Of a DNA stretch of 11,456 nucleotides, positions 1 through 5,189 are shown piece after piece. Numbering within the stretch: position 1 is the stretch's first letter; every line of letters starts with the position of its first letter. The translations under genes were made by a program, and so were the position numbers. Origin of the DNA: Bacillota bacterium (GTDB lineage Bacteria > Bacillota > Clostridia > Christensenellales > CAG-138); contig JAEYLA010000100.1 of the NCBI GenBank assembly GCA_023461495.1, positions 1 through 11,456 of the forward strand. The letters are read 5' to 3'. The notes under the pieces were generated by a model, which did no database searches, was not told the origin of the DNA, and was given only the letters and a program-made list of their open reading frames with translations.

Positions 1-142
1 TCATGGCGTGTACGATGGCGTCGATCTGCTCCTGGTCGAGCTGCATATATGCCTCTAGCGCGCCTTCGGCTTTTTTCACCAGCGCATCGATCATGTTGCC
101 GATATCCGGCTTCTGATCCTTTTGCTCTTTGAGCTTTTCCAT
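1..142 (-). CDS. adhE: Bifunctional aldehyde/alcohol dehydrogenase, N-terminal fragment (adhE-like)
   Basis: Only the first 47 codons are in the window; the gene continues past its left edge. The translation has a charged, lysine-rich start and then a helix reading ALVKKAEGALEAYMQLDQEQ (about residues 20-39) followed by IDAIVHAM. This pattern (Leu/Val-rich helix, LDQEQID, IV..M) is typical of the extreme N terminus of AdhE-type CoA-acetylating aldehyde dehydrogenases fused to iron alcohol dehydrogenases. They reduce acetyl-CoA to ethanol with NADH in fermenting cells. The ATG at 142 has an AAGGAG-type ribosome binding site 8 bases upstream. The upstream region carries a near-consensus promoter and Rex-like sites, which fits a redox-controlled fermentation gene. 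A stand-alone acetylating aldehyde dehydrogenase cannot be excluded, because the catalytic domains lie outside the window. Confidence 0.72.
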   Translation of the reverse strand, partial: MEKLKEQKDQKPDIGNMIDALVKKAEGALEAYMQLDQEQIDAIVHAM

Positions 143-240
143 ACTCCATGCTCCTTCTTTAAAGTTGAATTTATAGCCTGGGCGTGCCGCACCTATGTGC
201 AAAGCAGCTGCCCTGATGCTTGCGGTGTGGGCAGATATAA

Positions 241-258
241 TCGTTAATTATCTAACAA
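241..258. promoter_or_regulatory. Rex-like operator, site 1
   Basis: TCGTTAATTATCTAACAA matches 12 of the 14 fixed positions of the Rex consensus (TTGTTAA, four free bases, TTAACAA). It sits at the predicted start point of the adhE-like transcript, where a bound repressor would block initiation. Rex senses the NADH/NAD ratio, and adhE is one of its best-known targets in Bacillota. The match is read from sequence; binding is inferred. Confidence 0.65.
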
Positions 259-262
259 ACAA

Positions 263-291
263 AGCATAGCACTTTGTTATTTTTATGTCAA
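263..291 (-). promoter_or_regulatory. SigA-type promoter of the adhE-like gene
   Basis: On the minus strand, TTGACA (286-291) is separated by exactly 17 bases from TATGCT (263-268). This is close to the vegetative consensus and predicts a transcript start near 256. The untranslated leader would be about 115 bases and includes a possible CTGCCC/GGGCAG hairpin (208-234). Two Rex-like inverted repeats overlap this promoter: one covers the -35 box and part of the spacer, the other the start-site region. Confidence 0.75.
274..291. promoter_or_regulatory. Rex-like operator, site 2 (weaker)
   Basis: TTGTTATTTTTATGTCAA has an intact left half (TTGTTA) and a degenerate right half ending in TCAA, about 10 of 14 consensus positions. 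It coincides with the -35 box of the adhE-like promoter. On its own it would be marginal; its place between two better sites raises its credibility. Confidence 0.45.
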
Positions 292-298
292 TATGAAT

Positions 299-316
299 TG
301 GTTATATTTATAACAA
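299..316. promoter_or_regulatory. Rex-like operator, site 3
   Basis: TGGTTATATTTATAACAA matches about 11 of 14 consensus positions, with a perfect TAACAA right half. It lies just upstream of the adhE-like -35 box and upstream of the promoter of the divergent GNAT-Nudix gene, so it could affect either promoter. Confidence 0.5.
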
Positions 317-344
317 TAGTTTTTATGATGGAAATCTACTGTGA

Positions 345-350
345 TATAAT
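345..350 (+). promoter_or_regulatory. Extended -10 promoter of the GNAT-Nudix gene
   Basis: A perfect TATAAT is preceded by TGA, giving the extended -10 arrangement TGnTATAAT. No good -35 box is present at the right distance (TTTATG at 322-327 is weak). Transcription would begin near 357, which argues for translation starting at the TTG at 380 rather than at an ATG at 359. Confidence 0.6.
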
Positions 351-368
351 GGATCATAATGACTGTAT

Positions 369-373
369 GGAGG
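369..373 (+). promoter_or_regulatory. Ribosome binding site that sets a TTG start
   Basis: GGAGG lies 6 bases before the TTG at 380. It falls inside the reading frame if translation is started at the ATG at 359, which has no ribosome binding site of its own. This decides for the TTG start. Confidence 0.7.
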
Positions 374-379
374 CGCACT

Positions 380-1462
380 TTGAAGATTTGTTTGAGGGAT
401 TTAAAAGAAAAGGATTTGGACGCCTACCTGTACTGGAACCATCCTTTGCGCGAATTCCACAAATACAACGGCCCCTATTATGCAAAACGGAATGAGCAGG
501 AGCTGGTGTGTTATATAGAAGAATTGCGCCTGTCCTTTGCAAACGGCGGGGGGAATGCGTTCCCAAACAGAAAGATGATAGCGGAAAGCGAAACCGATGA
601 GATCATCGGCGAGGTCAACTGGTACTGGAGGTCCCAGGAAACGCTGTGGATGGAAGTCGGCATTGTGATCTTCAATGAGAACTTTTGGGGCAAGGGGATT
701 GGAAAACAGGCGCTCACACTGTGGATTGACGAGCTGTTTCTACAAAAGCCGGAGCTTGTAAGGATCGGGCTTTCTACCTGGTCCGGCAACCTTCGCATGA
801 TCAGGCTTGCCGAGGCGCTGGGGCTAAGGCAGGAGGCAGTCTATAGAAACGCGCGAATTGTGGAGGGAAACTACTATGATTCGCTCAGCTTCGGCATTTT
901 AAAAGAGGAATGGTATGCGCTGCGCGCGCAAGGGGTGCTAGCACAACCGCAAACGGTTTCCGAAGAAAAATTTGCCATACCGGGCGTAGGCGGGCTTGTG
1001 ATCCGGGACTGCGCGGGAGAGCCCTGCGTGCTCATGCAGGCGCGCGCCAAGGCGGATGCGCCCGGGGAGAGCGGGCTCATCGAAATCCCTGCGGGCAAAA
1101 TTCGCGCGTTTGAAAGCGTATTTGACGCGCTCAGAAGGGAAATCCGGGAAGAAACCGGCCTTCGGGTAACGGAAATTCTGGGGGAAGAGGCCGCTCCCGT
1201 TTATGAAGATGAGGATTACCGTGTGATCAACTTTGCGCCGTTTTCCTGCGCGCAGAACCTTGCGGGACAGTATCCCATCATGGTATTCGTATTCCTTTGC
1301 CGTGTGGAGGGGGAGCTGGTGCACCATTCCGATGAAGCGCAGCAGTTTGCGTGGGTGCCGCTAAGTAAACTAAAAGAGATGCTCAATGTGCCAAATAGCT
1401 TATATCCCATGCATGTCAACACGCTGCATAAATATGTAAAATTCGCTGAAAAACAAGCATAA
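380..1462 (+). CDS. GNAT N-acetyltransferase fused to a Nudix hydrolase
   Basis: This is a 360-residue protein of two domains. Residues 1-180 resemble RimJ/RimL-type GNAT acetyltransferases: an RDL..KDL opening, a central strand (WMEVGIVIF), the acetyl-CoA-binding turn FWGKGIGKQA at about 102-111, and the late motif N..MIRLAEALGLR at about 137-150. After a linker, residues 197-355 form a Nudix domain with a complete Nudix box at 239-261. The box has Gly239, Glu245, the REIREETGL core at 253-261, and IPAG just ahead of it, as in ADP-ribose/ADP-sugar pyrophosphatases. The expected reactions are acyl transfer from acetyl-CoA to an unknown amine and hydrolysis of a nucleoside diphosphate linked to another group, probably in the cytosol. 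The frame is continuous, so the fusion is not an obvious frameshift. The gene is single, divergent from adhE and closed by a terminator. Substrates are unknown. Confidence 0.85.
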   Translation: MKICLRDLKEKDLDAYLYWNHPLREFHKYNGPYYAKRNEQELVCYIEELRLSFANGGGNAFPNRKMIAESETDEIIGEVNWYWRSQETLWMEVGIVIFNENFWGKGIGKQALTLWIDELFLQKPELVRIGLSTWSGNLRMIRLAEALGLRQEAVYRNARIVEGNYYDSLSFGILKEEWYALRAQGVLAQPQTVSEEKFAIPGVGGLVIRDCAGEPCVLMQARAKADAPGESGLIEIPAGKIRAFESVFDALRREIREETGLRVTEILGEEAAPVYEDEDYRVINFAPFSCAQNLAGQYPIMVFVFLCRVEGELVHHSDEAQQFAWVPLSKLKEMLNVPNSLYPMHVNTLHKYVKFAEKQA

Positions 1463-1463
1463 C

Positions 1464-1488
1464 AAAGGCGCGGCTATGCCGCGCCTTT
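1464..1488. terminator. Bidirectional intrinsic terminator between convergent genes
   Basis: A perfect 11-bp stem (AAAGGCGCGGC with GCCGCGCCTTT) has a 3-base loop and starts 2 bases after the GNAT-Nudix stop. The flanking A and T runs are short, but the GC-rich stem can serve both this gene and the convergent aminotransferase that ends at 1512. Confidence 0.75.
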
Positions 1489-1511
1489 AGATTGTGCTAT
1501 AAGCGGATGCT

Positions 1512-2795
1512 TTAGTTTGCTTTGTCTGCGATCAGCTTTTCAAGCGTCGCCAGCCTGAGGCTGACGCAGAATACAGAAATTGCCTCCAAAAGCTCGGATA
1601 CGGGCGGCAGGGTGGGTGCAATGCGTATGTTGCAGTCTTTCGGGTCTTTGCCGTAGGGATGTGTCGCGCCTGCACCCGTCATCACAACGCCCGCTTCCTT
1701 ACACAGTGCAAGCGTACGCTTGGCGCAGCCCGGCAGCGCGTCAAGGCTGATGAAGTACCCGCCTGTGGGCCTGTTCCAGCTTGCGATGTCAAGCGGGGCG
1801 ATTTCGTTATCCAAGGCATCCAGCACGGCCGCAAACTTGGGCTTAAGGATGGCGGCGTGTTTCTGCATGAGCGCGAGCACGTGTTCCTCGTTTTTGAGGA
1901 ATTTTACATGGCGCAGCTGGTTGACCTTGTCAAAACCGATCGTCTGGTAATTGGCGATTTTCTTGATATGGTCAAGGTTTGCTTTGCTTGCCGCCATGCA
2001 CGCGACGCCAGCGCCCGGCAGCGTGATCTTGGAGGTAGAGGCAAACTCAAACACCATATCCGGGTTGCCTGCCTGTGCGCACAGGGAAAGGATTTCGGCA
2101 AACGGCACGAACGGCCCGTCAAACTCATGCACGCAGTATGCGTTATCCCACATCAGCAGAAAATCGGGCGCGGCGGGTCGTAAGGCCGCAATGCGCTTAA
2201 TCACGGCATCAGAGTAAATGATGCCTTCCGGGTTAGAATACTTGGGCACGCACCATATGCCGCGAACGGCAGGGTCTTTGACGGCCGCCTCTACGGCGTC
2301 CATATCCGGGCCTTCCGGCGTCATGGGGATGGAGATCATCTCCATTTTGAAGCTTTCGGAGATGCCGAAATGCCGGTCATAGCCGGGAACGGGGCAGAGG
2401 AATTTGACTTTTTCAAGCTGGCCCCACGGCTTTTCGCTGTGGAGAAGCCCGTGCGTATACGCTTTTGCAATGGTATCGTACATCAACTGCAGGCTGGCGT
2501 TGCCGCCGACAAACACCTGCTCTTCCTTTACACCCAACAGTTCGGCAAACAGGCGCTTGCAGGAAGGGAGTCCGTCCAGCAGGCCGTAGTTGCGCACATC
2601 AAGCCCAGCGTCTATGCAATCTTGCGGCGTAACAAGGTTGGTCAAGAGCGCCATGGAGAGGTCCAGCTGGTCGCTGCCCGGTTTTCCGCGCGACATATCA
2701 AGCTTAAGGCCTTTTGCCTTTGCCGCTTCAAAGGCGGCCTGCGCTTGTTGCTGCTCTGCCTTTAACTGCTCCAGAGAGAAATCGGTATAACGCAT
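1512..2795 (-). CDS. PLP-dependent class I aminotransferase (aspartate aminotransferase-like, PF12897 type)
   Basis: The protein is 427 residues and belongs to fold-type I aminotransferases. Visible landmarks are LDMSRGKPGSDQLDLS near the N terminus (about 32-47) and GGNAS (97-101), probably in the cofactor phosphate region. Further along are the SNPEG turn (187-191), D217 and Y220 in MWDNAY for the pyridine ring, and STSK with the likely Schiff-base Lys256. NIRIAP follows, with Arg391 to hold the substrate carboxylate. The RGKP start and YSNPEG motif match the subgroup once labelled MocR-like or alanine-glyoxylate aminotransferase, whose characterised actinobacterial members are aspartate aminotransferases. 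It likely moves amino groups between aspartate and 2-oxoglutarate, but the exact substrate cannot be read from sequence. The ATG has AGGAG 6 bases upstream. Its leader may contain an attenuator. Confidence 0.88.
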   Translation of the reverse strand: MRYTDFSLEQLKAEQQQAQAAFEAAKAKGLKLDMSRGKPGSDQLDLSMALLTNLVTPQDCIDAGLDVRNYGLLDGLPSCKRLFAELLGVKEEQVFVGGNASLQLMYDTIAKAYTHGLLHSEKPWGQLEKVKFLCPVPGYDRHFGISESFKMEMISIPMTPEGPDMDAVEAAVKDPAVRGIWCVPKYSNPEGIIYSDAVIKRIAALRPAAPDFLLMWDNAYCVHEFDGPFVPFAEILSLCAQAGNPDMVFEFASTSKITLPGAGVACMAASKANLDHIKKIANYQTIGFDKVNQLRHVKFLKNEEHVLALMQKHAAILKPKFAAVLDALDNEIAPLDIASWNRPTGGYFISLDALPGCAKRTLALCKEAGVVMTGAGATHPYGKDPKDCNIRIAPTLPPVSELLEAISVFCVSLRLATLEKLIADKAN

Positions 2796-2941
2796 GCTAT
2801 GCTCCTACACATGAATTATTTCGCGCGCCGCGATGATGCGCAGCGTTGCGTTTATCGGGTAACCGCCTGCTGCGTCTTTGCAGGAAGCTATAAAACGGGC
2901 TGCATAAACGCCGGGGCGTTTGCTTCAGGCCGCATTGCTGT

Positions 2942-2966
2942 AAAAAAAGCGCGTGCCGACCGCGCT
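2942..2966 (-). terminator. Intrinsic terminator upstream of the aminotransferase
   Basis: Read on the minus strand, AGCGCG and CGCGCT form a 6-bp stem with a 7-base loop (GTCGGCA), followed directly by seven T residues from the stem end. It is about 133 bases past the adenine deaminase stop and about 45 bases past a promoter start at about 3011. It may therefore end the adenine deaminase transcript, attenuate the aminotransferase transcript, or do both. Confidence 0.7.
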
Positions 2967-2977
2967 GCATAGACGCA

Positions 2978-3000
2978 TCGCCGACCTTTTGGGCCGGCGA
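2978..3000 (-). promoter_or_regulatory. Leader hairpin that can compete with the terminator
   Basis: On the minus strand, TCGCCGGCC pairs with GGTCGGCGA over 9 bp (one G-U pair) with a 5-base loop. A second copy of GGTCGGC lies in the terminator at 2955-2961, so the 5' arm could pair there instead and break the terminator stem. No known riboswitch family is recognised. The rest of the gap between the aminotransferase and adenine deaminase genes (2796-3098) holds GC-rich sequence with no supported gene. Confidence 0.5.
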
Positions 3001-3017
3001 ATGGAGGGTTACGTATG

Positions 3018-3023
3018 AGTATA
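3018..3023 (-). promoter_or_regulatory. Extended -10 promoter for the aminotransferase
   Basis: On the minus strand TATACT is preceded by TGG, an extended -10 element. The best -35 candidate is TTGCAT at 3044-3049, but the 20-base spacing is long. Transcription would start near 3011, giving a leader of about 215 bases. Confidence 0.5.
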
Positions 3024-3098
3024 CCATACTTTTTTGAGTTTGCATGCAATTTTTTGTGATGGCCGATGCAAATTTTGCTTTTCCCTGAAGCGGTTCAA

Positions 3099-4790
3099 TT
3101 ACACAAACTTCTGCGTGGAGACCCGGAATACGCCCATATCGGTCAGCCTGCCTTCAGGGATTACGGGCAGGGCAAGGAAGGAAAGCGTAATGAACGGGTC
3201 AGACTCGCTTTGTACGCCCAACAATGCCGCTTCGTGCAGGAGCTTGCGCTGCGTTTCAAGAATTTCCTCCAGCGGCGCTTCTGTCATCAGGCCTGCAATC
3301 GGCAATGGAAGCAATGCGCGCACCTTGCCACCGCGTACCACCACATAGCCGCCGCCGCTTTTTTCAAGCGCGTCGATGGCGATATGCATGTCGCCATCGT
3401 TATCGCCAACCACAATCAGGTTGTGGGAGTCGTGCGCAACGGTGGAGGCGAGCGCGCCGTCGGTTACGCCAAGGCCGCTGAGTATGCCAAGGCCGATGCT
3501 TCCCGTCGCGTGGTGGCGTTCGAATACGGCAAGCTTGTTTAAGCCCCATCCGCTTTGGAACAGCCCGTTTTCCTGCGGGACGTCGCGCATGGTAAGGTTT
3601 GTGACAAGCTGGCCGGGGATGAGCTCAATCACCGGCATATCGCCCGTTACATATAGATCCAAAGCATCGGCTGTTCTCGGCTTCAGATGGACGCTGTTTA
3701 ATACGGCGGCGGGCGGCGCGGGAACGGGGAGGGGCGCATCCTTGTACATTACGCCGCCCGTCATGACTGCAAGCGGCCGGAAGCTTTCAAGATCGGGAAG
3801 GAACACAAGGTCCGCGCGGTAGCCCGGCGCTATGGCGCCATACTCGCTCAGGCCATAATGGCGTGCGGCGTTCCATGTGGCCATGCGCACCGCAAGGAGC
3901 GGGTTGATGCCACAGGCAACGGCCCTGCGCAAGATGTAGCTGATGTGGCCGTCCCGGCGGATATCCTCCAAGTGTTTGTCATCCGTACAGAAGGACATAT
4001 TGTCGGTAGGCAGTTCTTCATACGCAATGCGGCGGAGTATGGTTTCAATGCCATGTGCCGCAGAGCCCATGCGAAGCTGGATGTGCATGCCGGTGCGAAG
4101 CTTTTCTAAGACCTCATCATAATTGGAGCATTCATGGTCGCTACTTGGCCCGGCAATCCGGTATGCGTCAAGCGCGCGGCCTTTGACAAGCGGCGCGTGG
4201 CCGTCAATGGGACGGCCGGAGAACAACAGCAGCTTTTCAAGCATGTCTGTTTCGCCTGCGGCGACGGAAGGATAATCCATTACCTCGCCAAGGCCCAGTA
4301 CGCGTTCATGCGCGGCAAACGGCGCAAGCTCCTTTGCAGAAAGCACCGCGCCGTTGTGCTCAAACGGCAGGCAAGGCACGCAGGAGGGCAGCATCATAAA
4401 GATGGAGAGAGGCAGGTTTTCAAACTGCTCGAGCATGTAATGTAGCCCCGCGCCGCCGGCGACGTTTGCAATTTCGTGCGGGTCCGCGATGATGGCCGTT
4501 GTGCCGTGGGGGAGTACGGTGCGCGCAAAGCTGACAGGGGTGGACATGGAGCTTTCGATGTGAACGTGCGCATCGATAAAGCCGGGGCAAACAAAAGCGC
4601 CCTGCGCGTCGTATTCCTGGTCTGCGGTATAGCTGCCGCCAACGCCAAGAATCCGTTCGCCCGAGAGCGCGATATCCCCGTGTATGATCTCCAGTGTGAA
4701 CACATTGACAACGCGTGCATTTTTAATAACAAATGCCGCTTTCCCCTCAATCGCCTGCGCAATGGTGGACTGCAATTTGTGTAGATGCAT
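3099..4790 (-). CDS. ade: Adenine deaminase
   Basis: The protein is 563 residues, a normal length for the metal-dependent adenine deaminases of the amidohydrolase superfamily. It converts adenine to hypoxanthine and ammonia in the cytosol. The diagnostic motifs are in order: GFIDAHVHIESSM with His75 and His77, ADPHEIANV (102-110), GLGEVMDYP with Glu169, DGHAP with His198, SSDHECS with His219, and FCTDDKH with Asp270/Asp271. The C-terminal domain typical of the Ade family follows, including STVAHDSHNLIVVG at 449-462. The ATG at 4790 is chosen because AGGTG lies 7 bases upstream and the promoter is only about 16 bases further out. The frame is open back to 4919, but that extension crosses the promoter. 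The gene is divergent from the hydantoinase-guanine deaminase pair, forming a purine base deamination locus. Confidence 0.95.
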   Translation of the reverse strand: MHLHKLQSTIAQAIEGKAAFVIKNARVVNVFTLEIIHGDIALSGERILGVGGSYTADQEYDAQGAFVCPGFIDAHVHIESSMSTPVSFARTVLPHGTTAIIADPHEIANVAGGAGLHYMLEQFENLPLSIFMMLPSCVPCLPFEHNGAVLSAKELAPFAAHERVLGLGEVMDYPSVAAGETDMLEKLLLFSGRPIDGHAPLVKGRALDAYRIAGPSSDHECSNYDEVLEKLRTGMHIQLRMGSAAHGIETILRRIAYEELPTDNMSFCTDDKHLEDIRRDGHISYILRRAVACGINPLLAVRMATWNAARHYGLSEYGAIAPGYRADLVFLPDLESFRPLAVMTGGVMYKDAPLPVPAPPAAVLNSVHLKPRTADALDLYVTGDMPVIELIPGQLVTNLTMRDVPQENGLFQSGWGLNKLAVFERHHATGSIGLGILSGLGVTDGALASTVAHDSHNLIVVGDNDGDMHIAIDALEKSGGGYVVVRGGKVRALLPLPIAGLMTEAPLEEILETQRKLLHEAALLGVQSESDPFITLSFLALPVIPEGRLTDMGVFRVSTQKFV

Positions 4791-4812
4791 CGGTTCACCT
4801 GCTTTTTGTTGT

Positions 4813-4840
4813 AGTATAGCACGCTTTACGGTTTGTTCAA
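4813..4840 (-). promoter_or_regulatory. Promoter of adenine deaminase
   Basis: On the minus strand TTGAAC (4835-4840) and TATACT (4813-4818) are 16 bases apart, giving a start near 4806 and a leader of about 16 bases. There is no room for a riboswitch on this side of the divergent region. Bases 4841-4926 between the two divergent promoters show no further element. Confidence 0.7.
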
Positions 4841-4926
4841 GGGGGTAAAATGGTATGCGAAAATGGCCGCAGCATGTAAAACAAAGCGATCTTTCGTCTT
4901 TTTGGTGAGAAACTGCCATCGGCTCC

Positions 4927-4955
4927 TTGAAAACCGCTCGATGAACTGTTATACT
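4927..4955 (+). promoter_or_regulatory. Strong promoter of the hydantoinase-guanine deaminase pair
   Basis: TTGAAA (4927-4932) and TATACT (4950-4955) are separated by 17 bases, and TGT before the -10 adds an extended -10 element. Transcription should start near 4962, leaving a 228-base leader that contains the riboswitch aptamer and a terminator. Confidence 0.78.
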
Positions 4956-4965
4956 GATTTCGAAG

Positions 4966-4979
4966 CAGGAATGTTCCTG
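4966..4979. promoter_or_regulatory. Inverted repeat at the transcript start, possible operator
   Basis: CAGGAA and TTCCTG flank a 2-base centre. The gap is too small for a stable RNA loop, so the symmetry suits a DNA-binding dimer better. It lies about 4-17 bases past the predicted start site, where a repressor could block transcription. No regulator family is identified. Confidence 0.35.
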
Positions 4980-5021
4980 TGGCAGAAGATTTCAATGTAC
5001 GCCTAAAAATTTTTTTTCAGC

Positions 5022-5090
5022 CTCTCGTATAGGTTTGCCATGTATGGCGCAAACGTTTCTACGGGGCAGCCTTGTGTCCCGCTATGAGGG
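5022..5090 (+). promoter_or_regulatory. Purine-class riboswitch aptamer, variant with guanine-type specificity base
   Basis: The three-way junction of the purine riboswitch can be built in full. P1 is 5022-5029 with 5083-5090 (8 bp, two G-U). P2 is 5033-5038 with 5049-5054 (6 bp), and P3 is 5063-5068 with 5075-5080 (6 bp). The J2/3 strand GUUUCUAC (5055-5062) is identical to the B. subtilis xpt aptamer. Aligning to xpt numbering keeps the ligand contacts U22 (5030), U47 (5056), U51 (5060) and C74 (5082). C74 indicates guanine-like rather than adenine ligands. L2 keeps UAUGG and L3 keeps CC, so the loop-loop contact is possible. Departures are G for A at positions 24 and 73, a C-C mismatch at 31-39, one extra base in L2 and a 6-base L3. 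The location, before purine-catabolic genes, supports a real regulator. Confidence 0.82.
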
Positions 5091-5114
5091 CTCGTTCGTA
5101 ACAGCGCTGTTTTA

Positions 5115-5157
5115 AGCGCATTTGTAGGTGTTGCGAAGGGGCGCTCGTTTTTGTTTT
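5115..5157 (+). terminator. Riboswitch expression platform: leader terminator
   Basis: AGCGC (5115-5119) can pair with GCGCU (5141-5145), extended by weak pairs, and is followed by the T-rich run TTTTTGTTTT at 5148-5157. The coding start is 33 bases further on. GCGCU at 5104-5108 can instead pair with the same AGCGC, a candidate antiterminator. How the aptamer is coupled to this switch is not clear; one option is P3' strand pairing (5074-5080) with 5138-5144. Confidence 0.55.
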
Positions 5158-5189
5158 ATTGCTTTTTTATTAAGAAAGGGGCGGTTCAG

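Noticed and set aside
359..379. ATG start at 359 for the GNAT-Nudix gene
   Set aside because: It would lie only about 2 bases from the predicted transcript start and has no ribosome binding site; GGAGG at 369-373 serves the TTG at 380.
1659..2183. Open frame of 174 codons on the plus strand inside the aminotransferase gene
   Set aside because: It is antisense to a well-conserved aminotransferase, with Cys/His-rich random-looking sequence and no ribosome binding site.
2797..3045. Open frame of 82 codons on the minus strand between ade and the aminotransferase
   Set aside because: It covers the predicted promoter, hairpin and terminator, has no ribosome binding site, and its composition is unlike a folded protein.
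4791..4919. N-terminal extension of adenine deaminase to an upstream start
   Set aside because: The extension crosses a good promoter (4813-4840); the ATG at 4790 has a ribosome binding site and gives the usual family N terminus.
5005..5018. A/T run before the riboswitch read as a terminator
   Set aside because: No GC-rich stem precedes the T run, so it is not an intrinsic terminator; it lies between the promoter and the aptamer.
5022..5090. Adenine-specific version of the purine riboswitch
   Set aside because: The specificity position corresponding to 74 is C (5082), not the U needed for adenine recognition, despite a nearby adenine deaminase gene.
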